A stretch of 64,000 nt of DNA from Conus ventricosus (Eukaryota > Mollusca > Gastropoda > Neogastropoda > Conidae). Below, piece by piece: positions 1 through 11,907 of this stretch. A program made the position numbers and the translations under genes. Under the pieces are notes generated by a model. That model saw nothing but the letters and a program-made list of their open reading frames with translations, made no database searches and was not told the DNA's origin. The stretch's first letter is position 1. Each line of letters begins with the position of its first letter. The DNA is taken from the NCBI GenBank assembly GCA_018398815.1, contig CM031626.1, forward strand, positions 38,348,642 through 38,412,641, in the 5' to 3' direction.

Positions 1-2040
1 GAAGGTACCCCTGCATACGGTGTGGGTGGGTGTCTGCTTTGAACCCGGGGTCAGACTGGGGACCGTTAGTCTTTGGGCACACTCCAACTGAGCGCGGCCC
101 TAGGGAGTTAATACCTTTAGGTGCAGCCCTCGCAGTATTTGTAGAGGTTGTCTACAATGGAAACTTTTAAAGGGGGTGGGGAGGGACACATTGGGGAGAT
201 AATTTTTCAGGGAGAGGCGCCCTCTCAAAAAGGGGAAGGGTTGGAAAGGTGAGTTAGGGATTTTCAATTGTGGGGGTGGGTTGTCCGTATTTTGTCACTG
301 TGATTTGGTTGGTGGGGCCCGAAGGGGGGGGGGGGGGGGACCCTGTATACAGTGTGCAGTGGAAAAGGGGGGTGTGTTTTGGGTTTTGGGGGAGGAGGAG
401 GGGTTGTTTTTTTGGGGTGGCTGAGGTTTTGAAGGGTTTACTTTTGATTTTTTTTGTTTTTAGGGTTTTTGCGAGAGGATGATTTTGTCTTGTCAGATGA
501 AGACTGAAGCAAGTTGGAGAAAGAGGTCGAGTTTTTTTTGAAGGCTGCTGGTTTCCTGTAGTGTTGATCTGGGGGCAGAGATTTGTCCGCGGGATGGTGT
601 CCAAGGGAAATTTTTCCTTAGGCCACAGTGCATGACTACCTCAATTTGTGGGATTTTTCATCAGTTTTGGGTTCAGTCCTTTCATGACCGTCACAATTGT
701 CGTGTCTTTTTGACGTTGCATTGGGGTTTTTGTTGTCGTTGTCGCAAGGTTTTGCTCAATGGGGCCCTTTGCCCCTTTGTCTTGTCAAAGCGTGTGGGTG
801 CTTTTCGTCTTCCCTAGTGTCAGTTTTGGGTTTATGTGCTGTCTTAGAATGATTGTCGTGTTATCTGCAGGGTTACAAAAGTTTGTCTGTAGTGAAAGGG
901 GGTTTTAAGTTTGTAAGTTTTGTGATGTAAAGTCATGAAAGGGAAAAAGGGGTGGGCTGAGTGTTTTTGTCCCCAGGAGGGGTGGTGATCCGGGCGAATG
1001 ACAAAAAAGGGCATGGGGGGAAGGGGAGAAAAGGGTGGTCGTGGGGTGTGGGGGGGACAAAGGGGGAAAACAACCCAGCCTTTTAAAATTGAGGGGTGGG
1101 CGGTGGAGAAAAAATTTGCACTCTGAAGGGGGGGCTCCATTTCCCCTAAAATGGGTGCTGTGTAGGAGCGGTGAAATGCACACGCTTCTGCGGGTTGCTA
1201 CACACTGTAGCGAAGTGAGTGGTGCGGAGACGACTACACACGAGCGACAGGGAGTGGGCGGGATGATCTACAACTGTAGCGACAGGGAGTGGGGCGGGAC
1301 TGACACCATGTAGCGACAGGGGGGCTGCGGGACTGATCTACAATGAGGACAGGGGTGGCGGAGATGATCGGTGGGTTGATGCTGGCACCCCGGTCAGGTG
1401 TGTACAAGGGCCCCAGTATTTTGAATCCTCATTGACCCCCTTTGGCAGGCCCGGGCCCCGAACAAGGTTTTGTTGGTGGTAATAAAAGTGGATTTTAGAA
1501 TTTTTTTTTTTTTTGGGTGTGTCGAGTGTAATTTAAGTGTTGATGGAAGGGGCTGGGGGGGTGTCTGGCGTTAGTGGGTTAATAAAGTTGTGATTTTTGG
1601 TCTGAGCTAGTGCCATGGCTGTTTGATGCCGGGGGGTTTTTAAGCACCAACGTTTATGAAAAAAGTGTATCTCCATGTGGCATTTGGGTTTTAAAGTGTG
1701 TCAAAAATTTTCGTATGGGGCCATATGTGAGTGATACGCTTGAGAAAAAGTTCCCGAGGTGTCCTTTGCCTGGGGCATGGATACGTTAGGGCCCCGATTG
1801 AAAAGTACCCCGTGCCGGCGTTGGCTGAAGGGGGAAATAGGGATGATGGGGCTTGTTCCTACGACCTGGGAAAAAATACACATCCACGTGAATCATTTAA
1901 TGCCCACAATCACACACAACCCCCTTGAAGAAGTTAGAAAAGCAAGGTTTTTGTAAAATTTCGTTATTTACCCTTTTTTTGCCCCATTAAAAATTTAAAA
2001 ACTTTGTTGTAAACCTGGATCTGTAAAAAAATCCCATCGC
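1..2040. other. GT-rich stretch without a recognisable gene
   Basis: The plus strand is rich in G and T and interrupted by runs of 5-17 identical bases. Short open frames exist on both strands, but they are proline/serine- or glycine-rich, share no recognisable domain and overlap each other. I see no splice-flanked exon, RNA gene or mobile-element protein. The only internal structure I can support is the short tandem repeat near 1,195-1,370, listed separately. Confidence 0.5.
1195..1370. repeat. Short tandem repeat, unit about 41 bp, about 4-5 copies
   Basis: The phrase TGTAGCGACAGGGAGTGGG, or close variants, recurs about every 40 bases. Each copy is followed by a GCGGGA-type segment and then by GATCTACAA. 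Copies differ by small indels and substitutions, so this is an old or poorly resolved minisatellite. It does not look coding. Confidence 0.6.
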
Positions 2041-2054
2041 AGAAACGGAAAGGG

Positions 2055-2089
2055 GGGAGGGGAAGGGGAGAGAGAGGGGGAGAGAGAAG

Positions 2090-2126
<37 letters not shown>

Positions 2127-2350
2127 GAGAAAAAAGAGAGAGAGAGAGAGAAGAGACAGAAGCAGGCCCCGCAGACAGACAGACAGACAGACAGACAAGA
2201 CAGAAGAGACAGGACAGAGACAGAAGAAGAGGGACAGAATGGAGAGAACGGAAAAATTCGGAAACCCCTCAAAAAAAAAAGTCATGTTAAAGGGGGAGGA
2301 GAGAGGAGAGAGAGAGAGAGAAGAAGACAGACAACGACAGACAGACAAAG
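2055..2350. repeat. GA and AGAC microsatellite block
   Basis: A (GA)n tract at about 2,069-2,155 is followed by an (AGAC)n tract at about 2,172-2,200 and another GA-rich patch near 2,300-2,345. Serine/leucine- or arginine/glutamate-rich frames here are artefacts of the dinucleotide composition. Confidence 0.9.
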
Positions 2351-2359
2351 GCAGGTATC

Positions 2360-3015
2360 ACGTGCAAAACACAACAAAACAAAAAAACAAAACAAGACGA
2401 CGGCCGAAAAGACCCGCGATGGGGACAAAAAATAACAAAAAACAAAAACAAAGAACGATAAAAAAAAGCTGTACCATAAAAAATTCCGAGCGCCGACGAC
2501 GCAAAAACAAAAGCAACAACAAAAAAACAAAGAAGCGTAAAAAAAAGCCGCGACCCTAAAAAATTCCCAAAATAAAACACAGTGGGTAAAGGATCCTTTT
2601 CCGACTTTTGACTCGCGTTTTTCCCAACAGGTTTTAAAAGGGGGAAAACGGATCGCGGTCAGAGGGAAAAACCCTGTCAAATCTTGTCTTTTAAAAAAAA
2701 ATTTTTGTGGTAAAAAAAAAACGGGCAATTTACTGTCTTTTGTTGTTGTTTTAATTGTAAAACTGTTTTTTGAATTTTCAATTGTCTTTTTGCTTTGGTT
2801 TTTATAATGTGGTGGGTTTTTAGTTTTGTGTTTTTGTTATTATTCATTTTTTTTTTGTTTTCCCCTGGAAAATTTTATTTTTGTTTTGCTGCCCGTTTTG
2901 TTGTTGTTTTTGTGGGTTTTTTTGTTGAAAATTTTTGTTGATTTTTGTTGAGTTTTCTTTGCATTAGTTGTTTTTCTGACTGATTTGTTCATGTTGTATT
3001 GTTTAATAGTTTTTA
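2360..3015. other. A-rich then T-rich low-complexity stretch, no gene seen
   Basis: About 2,360-2,570 is dominated by A runs separated by single C or G bases. From about 2,700 the plus strand becomes T-rich with G punctuation and grades into the satellite array that follows. I see no coding or RNA feature. Confidence 0.5.
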
Positions 3016-3019
3016 TTTT

Positions 3020-3584
3020 TGTTTTTCGAGGATTTTCTACATTTTGTTTTTAGTGTTGATTTGTCGAGGGGATTTGCTACGTTTGTTTTTTGTGTTTATT
3101 TGTCAAAGGGATTTTTACGTTTAGTTTTTGTGTTGATTTGTAAGGCATTTGCTGTTTAGTTGTATGTTGATTTGCAGGGATTTGCATTTTAGTTGTTGTT
3201 TGATTTTTCAAGCATTTTCTAGTTAGTTTTTGTGTTGATTTTCAGGATTTGCTCGTTTTGTTGTTATTGTTGATTTTTTTCAAGGGATTTTTCGTTTGTT
3301 GTTAGTTTGATTTGTAAAGGCTTTGTCGTTTAGTTGTTATTTTTGGGGTTGTCAAGGCATTTTATTTAGTTTGGGTTTGGTTGTTGTCAAAGGGATTTGC
3401 TACGTTTATTGTTTTGTGTTGATTTGTCAAGGGATTTGTACTTTAGTTGTTGTGTTTGATTTGCAAGCTTTGTACGTTTAGTTGTTAGGTTTATTTGTCA
3501 AGGCATTTGATTTTGTTTTTTAGTGTTTATTTTTTCAAGGGATTTTTCACGTTTTGTTTTAAGGGGGTTTTCAGGCATTTGCTT

Positions 3585-3622
<38 letters not shown>

Positions 3623-5160
3623 TTTTGTTTTTTAAAGTTGTTATGTTTTATTTGTCGAGGCTTTTTCACTTTGTTGTTTTGGTTTATTTTTCAGGCATTT
3701 TACGTTTTGTTTTTAGTGTGATTTGCAGGGATTTGCTACGTTTAGTTGTTTGTGTTGATTGTCAAGGCATTTGTCGTTTAGTTGTTAGTTGATTTTTCAA
3801 AGGGATTTGCACGGTTTAGTTTTTTAGTGTTGATTTTTCAGGCATTTGCTACGTTTTGTTTTAGTGTTGATTTTCAAGGCATTTGCTAGTTTTGTTGTTA
3901 GTGTTGATTTTTTCAAGGGTTTGCTGTTTTTGTTTTTAGTGTTGATTTGTAAGGCTTTTCTACGTTTAGTTGTTAGTGTTGATTGTAAGGCATTTGCTTT
4001 TGTGTTGTGTTTTTTGTCAAGGGATTTGTGTTAGTTGTTAGTGTTGTTTTTAAAGGATTTTCTAGGGTTTAGTTTTTTAGGTTGTTTTTTTCAAGGCATT
4101 TGCTACGTTTAGTTGTTATGTTGTTTGTAAGGGGATTTTCTGTTAATTGTTAGTGTTATTTGCCAAAGGGATTTGCTCGTTTAGTTTTATGTTGATTGTC
4201 AAAGGCTTTGACGTTTAGTTTTGTGTTGATTTGTCAGGTTTTTTCCTTTATTGTTAGTGTTGATTTTTCGGGGTTTTTACGTTTAGTGTTAGTGTTGATT
4301 TGTCAGGCATTTGTACGTTATTGTTAGTGTTGATTTGTCAGGATTTGTACGTTTAGTTTTAGTGTTTATTTGAGGCATTTTCTACGTTTGTTTTTTATGT
4401 TGATTTTCAAAGGGATTTGTACTTTATTGTTTGTGTTGATTTGTCAAAGGGTTTTCTACGTTTTTTGTTAGGTTGTTTTAAGGCTTTGCTACGTTTGTTT
4501 TTAGTGTTGATTTGTCAAAGGATTTGCTACGGTTATTGTTAGGGTTTATTTTCAAGGCATTTTTACGTTTATTGTTGTGTTGATTTGTCAAGGCATTTGC
4601 TAGTTTAGTTTTTAGTGTTATTTTTCAAGGCATTTTCTCGTTTAGTTGTTGTGTTGATTTGTGGGGATTTGCTTTTCGTTTTTTTTTAGTGTTGATTTGC
4701 AAAGGGATTTGTACGTTTTGTTGTTTTGTTTTTGTCGGCATTTTTACGTTTATTGTTAGTGTTGATTTGTAGGTTTGTAGTTTATTGTTATTTTTGATTT
4801 GTCAAGGTTTGCTCGTTTATTGTTGGTTTTATTTTTTCGAGGCATTTGTACTTTTAGTTTTTATGTTTATTTGTCAAGGCTTTTTCGTTTAAATTTTTAT
4901 TTTTGATTTGTCAAGGGATTGTACGTTTTGTTTTTATTTTGATTTTTCAAGGGATTTGACGTTTTGTTATTTTTTGATTGTAAAAAATTTGTACGTTAGT
5001 TTTTATGTTGATTTTTCAAGGGGTTTGTACGTTTATTTTTATGTTGATTTTTAAGGTTGTAGTTTAGTTGTTTGTGTTTATTTGCAGGCATTTGCTCGTT
5101 TAGTTGTTGTGTTATTTGTCAAGGATTTTCTAGTTTGTTGTTAGTTTTTTGGGATTTGTT
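3020..5160. repeat. Satellite array, unit about 38-39 bp, roughly 55 copies
   Basis: The recurring phrases TTAGTTGTTAGTGTTGATTT and GTCAAGGCATTTGCTACG alternate throughout. Together they give a unit of about 39 bases when unbroken. Most copies carry one or more single-base deletions, often of a base next to an identical base, so periods of 35-39 are seen. A poly-G run (about 3,586-3,620) interrupts one copy. There are no unique spacers between copies, so it is a tandem satellite and not a CRISPR array. Valine/phenylalanine-rich open frames inside it are repeat artefacts. Confidence 0.9.
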
Positions 5161-5307
5161 TTAAATTTTTTTTGGCCCTTTGCTATTTAGGTTTGGGGTT
5201 TTAGTTTTTTTTTTTGATTGGCGCCCAAATTTTTTGCACGGGTTTAGTTTTTGTTTGTTTTTGGGTTTTTTTGGGGTTTTTTAAGGCTTTTTTTTGGGGG
5301 GGCCCCC

Positions 5308-5482
<175 letters not shown>

Positions 5483-5635
5483 CACCCCTTGAAATGAACA
5501 TGTATATTGTTTTTTCAATAAAATGAGGTCAGTGTCGTGTCGGGGGCTCTCTCTCTCTTTTTCCAAGCCTAAACAAACCCATAAAAAATCAACCTGATGA
5601 TTGGATGCGTTACAAAAAAAGCAAAGGAAAAAAAA

Positions 5636-5677
<42 letters not shown>

Positions 5678-6509
5678 TAAAAAAAATTTTTGGGACTCAA
5701 GGGGACCACCAGCGTGAAAAGAGTTTGGCTTTGTATGGACTGTAGCAAGCCCCCCACTTGGTCAATTCGGGGTATTGTTTTCCCTTTCCTACCGGGGGGG
5801 CATCATGGCGGGTCCTCATAGGAGGTTCTGTCTGGCTCGTGGGTTGGGGGCCGCCCCGCCCCTCCCGGTAAAATTACCCCGGTACTCCCGGATAACCGGG
5901 GCAATAGAGTCGTAAACCTGGGAAGGTAGCCCATCTGGTGAAGGAAAACACTAATCAAAAACCCCGCTGCCTTGCGGTTTAAACCCCACAGGGAAAGGTT
6001 CGGGAGTCAACCCGAGAAAAACCCGGGGACCCGGGAGTCCCGGGGGCCGGCGGCCTTGTCCTCAACCCCCGGCAACTTCTGCGACGCCGCTGGTCCCAAG
6101 CTGTATCGGCCTGTTTTTTCCTTGGATCCCCCACTGTGTGGAGGGGGGGGATCTGCTGCATGGGCAACACTTTTTCTCCATACCCCAACTTGCCAGGCTT
6201 GCCCCCTGAAGGGGGACACTTCGCTTCGGCAAAAGCGCGAAACAACAGGGGAAGCAGCAGTTTACCGGTTAAAGCCATCCCCCTCGTTTGGGGCGAGAGC
6301 TGGCCCGGGGGGTTGTTTCCGTCGGGGGGAGAGATCATCTCTCTTTGGACAGCTCCCCCGCCTAAAGCTGGCAGCCCCCAGCCAATAGGGTCTGTCCCAC
6401 CACAGTTCCCTCCCTTTACTGGGTGCTTGGGCTCAGGTACGGAAGTACCTACAAGCGGACTGCACACTGCCCAGCAAAAGCGGGAAAACAAAATTAACAA
6501 GAAAAACTC

Positions 6510-7400
6510 CAGCTCTTAAGCTTGGCACCGGGAATGTAGGCAATGACTCCTGGAATATCGGCGACCTCCGGGCTTTTAGCATGTTGGGAAAGATTTTCGT
6601 CATAAACATAACTTGTGAGACCCCAGGGACTCGCCACACTGCAAGAGACGAGGCTTGCTGACTCGGGAACCATCCGAAAAAGGGATTTCATTTTTTTTGG
6701 GCAAGGAAGACGCTGTGACACCAGAAATATGGCGTCGGATTTGCTTTCCGGAACCCTTGCTGGGGTTTTAAAGAACCCGAAACAAGGAAAAAAACTGTTA
6801 CACTCCCCCAACACCAACGGGGCCCCGCTCCCGATCACTCTTGCGCCAACACTCAGCGCCCCCAAAGGAAAAAAAGGATATTTCCGACCAGTTTGACTCA
6901 CTTACCAGGGGACCCCCAAAAAACAGCAACGTTACTGCTGGGTGATTTCAACCCAAAGAGTGGGGCTGACCATGATTCCTGGCCCCCCCTGTCGGGGAAA
7001 TTTTGGGTGTTGGAAAAGATGAAGGGAAAAATGGCAGGACCCTGGAGATGTGCTCATACCACGACCTCAGCATCACCAACTCCTTCTTCCAGAAAAACCC
7101 CCACAGAAAGTGTCAGGAAACCCTCGCCCCAAACCCTGGCATCAGCAGCCTGATTTTATCGGGCGGTCTCCTTGAGGTGTGCGTTTTTATCGCACCTTTC
7201 CCCACAGGGCCGACTGTGACACCGATCACCGGGGTGCTGCAAGATCAAGCCCGCCTAAAAGATACATCCCTAGGCCTAAAGGAAAACCCTCCCCGGGATG
7301 TGAACAAGACCACACTCCTGACAGGCGGCTTTTTAAACCCAACCCTCCCGGGGTGTTCGACAACCCCCCGGGTCACCCCATGAGAAGGGGACCACACAGA
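6510..7400 (+). pseudogene. LINE apurinic endonuclease domain (broken)
   Basis: This is the part of the LINE that would nick target DNA. It starts near the LGTGNV motif, which matches the usual opening LGTWNV of this endonuclease type. It contains the phosphoesterase signature LLGDFN, followed by the typical Asp-His pair in SGADHDSW. The end, at PTVTPITG, resembles the terminal D/SDH region only weakly. At least four frame changes are needed to read through. The family assignment rests on motif order; the exact clade is not determined. Confidence 0.65.
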
Positions 7401-8029
7401 GAGACAGACACAGCACTGCCATGAAGTTTTTGGGGAAAAAAGCAGACCAAGAACAACGACGGGTTTGAGGCCAACTCCTCCACCCTACTCCAGCCCGAAG
7501 AACGCCGCAGCGCCCCCCCGGGAAATAAAAAGCATCCCCCAGCCAGAAAACCCTCAGTGAACAGCTCCCAAAGACAAAGTACAAATTGGCAAGGCAGTCG
7601 CAAACGACTACGGCTTCAGCTATGTCAAAACATCCAATATCGGCCGAACGGAAACCAAGGGCATGTCCGACGGCACAAAAAAGCAATGGGCCCACCAAGA
7701 AGACTACAGCTCCCACGAAGTCTGCCACGGCAGCCATCCGGAAAAGGGACGCAGATGGAGCATGGGGGGAAAACCATTACCCAATTTTTACTCCAGCAAA
7801 AAACCACTCACCACGAGGCCTTGATGCGTTTGAAAGCCCCCCCTCAGGGCGGAACGGATGAGAAACCCACTCTGGCAGAACTAGAGAAACAACCAAGAGC
7901 CTGTCCCCGGGTAAAGCACCGGGAAGGATGGCATACCGCCAGAAACATCAAGGGGGCGGCATGCACTGCTCGAACATCTGCACAACCTTCATTCAGTGCG
8001 GGGAGGAAGGAGGGGTACCCAAGACATGA

Positions 8030-9290
8030 AGATGCCAAAAATTTTGCACATTTACAAAAACAAAGGAGACAAAAGTGACTGCAAAATAAGAGGAATATCT
8101 CCCCTGAGTTTTGTAGCAAAGTTTTTGCAAGAGTCGCCTGAACGGCTGCGAGGCTCCTGACAGAGGTACCCAGAGTCCAGTGGGGGGTTCCACTGGGAGA
8201 GATCAACCTCGACATGGTCTTCTCCATCAACAGCGCAAAAAAATGCGAGAGCAGCACAAGCCCCTTTTTGGCCTTCATCGACCTGACCAAGGCATTTGAC
8301 TTGTCAGCAAGACGCTCTCAACGTCCCAACAAGATAGGGCCCACCAAGACTTTTGAGCTGATCCAGTCTTTCCCACGACGACATAAAGGCACAGGCATAC
8401 GACGGCTCGCATCAATCCCTTCCATACGCTGGATAAAACAGGCTGTGTCCTCGCTCCCCCCCCTCTTCGGCATCTTCTTCCTGTCATGCTGAAGCACGTT
8501 TTTGGGACAAAATTTGAGGTGTCTACCTTTCCCCCCGATCAAGGGCCGTGTTCAACCGGGCTCGGGAAAGGAAAAGAGCAAATCATTGTGACCATCAGAG
8601 ACTTTCTGTTTGCAGATGCGCTGTTTTGGGCCACCCACCCCGAAGCGAGTTACAGTCCCGTGGCCCGCTTTGCAAAAGCTTGTGAGAGTTTGGCCTGACA
8701 AAAACTTGAAAAACAAGTGTTGCCGGGAGTGAACAACCCCGCTCACCATAAACAACCATGAATTAGGGGCCTTTTAAACCCCATAAGTACCTGGGTTTTC
8801 CACCATCCCGACAACCCTCTCTGGATACGGAGATCAACAGAAGGATTGGGCAAGGCCTCTACCACCCGGGCCCCAGACATCTCGAGAGTGTGGAACAACG
8901 CTTTAAAGAACACTAAGATTGCGTGTATCGGGCCTTTTTGCTAAGCACTCCCTGCCCATAAATCCGGGACCCTTATCCCTCCAAGGAAAGGCTAAGTGCC
9001 CCCACATGCCGTCTCCGGGCGCATATTGGGGATCGCAGGGAATGCCCCGTGGACAAAAAACAATGTGTTGAGAGTGCAAAGTTTCCCGCAGCCCACTCTT
9101 CTCCGACAGCGTCGCCTCAGGTGCTTGGTCATTGCGTCAAGGGACGACGGCGGGCCCCCCCAAGACATTCTGTCGCAGAGCTTCCTCGGCAAAAAAACAA
9201 GGGAAACCACAGCTCCGTTTCAAGGAGTTTGCAAGCGCGACCGAAGGCTCTCGCCCATCGCCCCCAACACCTAAAAAGGCTGCTCGTGAC
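8030..9290 (+). pseudogene. LINE reverse transcriptase and C-terminal region (broken)
   Basis: Reverse-transcriptase blocks appear in order: YKNKGDKSDCK and RGISPLS, then FIDLTKAFD carrying the first catalytic aspartates. These are followed by LAPPLFGIFFLS-like sequence and FLFADA, where the catalytic YADD box of the family would lie with its second Asp lost. Downstream blocks around VWNNA (8,891) and RQRRLRCL resemble the post-RT region of the same LINEs. The missing second Asp and repeated frame changes mean this copy could not act as it stands here. Confidence 0.7.
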
Positions 9291-9979
9291 AGATCCACTG
9301 GAGACACACTGTAAACAGGGGCTAAAAGTTTGGCGAAGAGAACCCCGGGGAAGCTTCCCCCGATGAAACGCGCACAGAAAAGAACAAGCAGCTGCTGCCA
9401 GCACTGCTGGGCCCTTAAAGGATAAAATCACAGAGATGCCACTCCCATGTGGTTATACAGCCACACAAGCTGTATGACAACTAAACTTCGCAGAGGGGGC
9501 AAATCCTCGTCTTCGAGACTAACGGATGCCAACAACAAATTTCCCTTGGTACTGGTTTAATGTTTTCCGGTAAAAATTTGCACCAGGGAAGGAAATAAAA
9601 AATATGAAATTTTGTTTTTCCCCTTCGGATTTGTTGTTGTTGTTAACTTCTCGATGTGAAAAAAAAAAAAAAAAAGTAAAAATTATCTGCATCTTGTCTG
9701 CGGGCGCCAATGGATGAAAGTAAGCAAAGTTGAATTTTTCATTGAAGTTGGGGCCCTAAAGTTTTGCTAAACACATGCTGTGACGAACTGGAATTGTACA
9801 ACCAATTATAGACATACAACATAGTTTAATCGGGTTTAACATTGGGGAATAAAAGGGTTTTGGGCAGCCCTGCCAAACATCCAATGGGCAGAAAGCAAAG
9901 AGTAAAACTAAAAGCAAGGGAGCAATGTCTCTTGGGCAGATGTAACAAGTGAGTACCAAAAGGAGTGTCTTGGGGCCCT

Positions 9980-10960
9980 GTCCCTTCGTTTGTATGTCAA
10001 CGACCCCCAGATGTGGTGAAAAACCTGTGCATATGAACTGATGATAGAAGACTTTGACTCTTGGGATCCTGAAAATTTCAAGAAGATCTTGAAAATTTTT
10101 TGAATGGGTCGACAGGGGGCAATTAAAATTCATGCAACTAAATGCTTTTGTTCTTCCAGGGCAATGGCCATGATCATCTCATATGCAATGAAAACCTCGC
10201 AATCGGGAAAAGAGTTCCTCGGCAAAGCAAAAGCAAAAAGATTAGGGGCCCTGATAGACTCGGGTCTGCAGTTTTCAAAAACATTCAAAATGCAAGAAAA
10301 AAGACCAACAGAACCCGGGGGTTTGATCCGCAGACCTACTTTTCCGGACCCGGAGTCAAGCGACTTTTTTCACTGCTCTAGTAAGACCACATTGGAAATG
10401 CAAACTGGGTTAGAGCCCCATTAGAAAAAGACAAAAAGGTTTAATTGAAAAATGCCCAAGACCCACAAAGTATGTCCCGGTTTGGGTCATCTTGAGTAGA
10501 GGAAGATGAAGGTGGAAATTACCAGTATGAGTTACAGGAGAATCAGAGGAAAATTTAAAGAGGGATAAATAAACCATGGATGGGACTCTAAAAATTTGTG
10601 CCTCCACTTCATACTAAACCCCCAAAGGACCAACAAAGCAAAATTTTAAAACTAATGAAAAACTACAGTAAATCAACAAAGAAAAACTTTTTCATAAATG
10701 GGGTAGCGACACGGGGAACCGCTCGATACCAAGATGTGAATGCAGAAACTCTGAACAGTTTAAAATCATCTAGACAGACCTTCAAGGAACAAATGTCTCC
10801 TGCATTTTTAGCCCCCCACCAGACCACAAAAGAAATTATGCGGGAAGTCCCAAGCACAAGTAATAAAATCAGGAGAATGTAAAAAATCGTTTTAGGATTT
10901 TTTTTATTAAGCAGTTTTAGTGTCGCCCAAAAAGACAGCAAAAGGCCTCGGGCCGATTTC
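9980..10960 (+). mobile_element. LINE 3-prime fragment (CR1/jockey-like RT C-terminus)
   Basis: Plus-strand frames contain, in order, LKFHATKCF-like sequence (about 10,118), GALIDSGLQFSK (about 10,248), LIRRPTF (about 10,322) and LVRPHWKC, a variant of the RPxLEY block. PSMSYRRIRG-like sequence near 10,520 and FINGVATR (about 10,693) follow. That block order is the thumb and C-terminal region of CR1/jockey-type reverse transcriptases. Only the last third is present. A second recognisable boundary is the LNSFK-like segment near 10,755. The right end fades into A/T-rich sequence around 10,960. Confidence 0.65.
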
Positions 10961-11864
10961 TCACCCAGCGAATTTTGTATTTTTATTATTATTTTTTGGG
11001 TTCCCGTTCAGCTTTTGTTAAAAACAGTGAACCAACCAAAGGCGACAGGGGTTTGTGTAGGAACAGATACGACTTGCTGGCCCCAAAAGTGATCATGCAC
11101 ATTGGATCATGAACTGAAAAAATCCAGCCAGGGGAAGGTGCCCCCGTCATTGGGGGGGGATCAATGAAATCCTTCTTTATTTCTCCATTTCATTTACGGG
11201 AAATTTTTAGAAAAATCCCTTTCATCTTGTCATTGTCGTTCTTGAGCATAGAACTATGACAGAAAAAAAATAAAGGGGACGCATCAGTGCTGCAGTGATA
11301 AAAATAGAAATTTACTTTTTAATAGATTTTTTTTCTTCTATGATTGTTTTCCCGCAAGCCATTTTTATTTAAATTAAGGTAGGTACATGACAAAATCACC
11401 ATGAAACCAAATTTTGACTAAAACAACTAGCCCTATCAACAAAAGGGGAGAACTTTGGTGGGGGACAATTTTTAGTACAGCACATTAACAGAAGAAAAGG
11501 GTGAAAGGAGTAAATTCCCAAGTTCGTGTGTGCATGCTTTTCAAGTGTGTGCATGTTTGAGAGAGAGGGAGAAAAAGGAGAGAGATTAAAATGTTGTTTG
11601 TCTTTAAATAGTTTAATACGAAAGGGATGAAGATTTGGGCCAACCCCATCTTACAATCGTCCTTGCATGCAACATTATTTCACTATAAAAATCATACGAC
11701 AATTAAACAAGCAACATTGTAATCAAATTTCTAGAATGATATTGAAAAGAAAACATTGTATTCAAAAAAGTAATGAACATGGGGGGGTTGAAACAGAAGG
11801 AACTTACAAATAAACAAACAAGCAAGCAAAAAAAAAACAAGAGAGAGAGAGAGAGAGAGAGAGG

Positions 11865-11907
<43 letters not shown>

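Larger units (their letters stand above)
5930..9540 (+). mobile_element. Non-LTR retrotransposon (LINE), endonuclease + reverse transcriptase, heavily frame-broken
   Basis: A GC-rich leader (about 5,930-6,500) is followed by an apurinic-endonuclease-like region and a reverse-transcriptase region, all readable on the plus strand but split among frames. Visible landmarks are LGTGNV (about 6,523), LLGDFN (about 6,936), YKNKGDKSDCK then RGIS (about 8,058-8,100), FIDLTKAFD (about 8,276) and FLFADA (about 8,607). After these comes a C-terminal region with RQRRLRCL (about 9,105). This is the single-ORF layout of endonuclease-bearing LINEs. No full-length frame survives. The breaks cluster at homopolymers, so decay and sequencing error cannot be separated. 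No tail or target-site duplication could be fixed. Confidence 0.8.

Noticed and set aside
3020..5160. Regularly spaced repeats in the 38-39-bp satellite as a CRISPR-like array
   Set aside because: The repeat unit fills the whole period; there is no spacer sequence, only degenerate copies.
5979..6500. A 173-codon minus-strand frame and a 138-codon plus-strand frame
   Set aside because: They lie in the GC-rich leader of the plus-strand LINE, have no domain and overlap each other.
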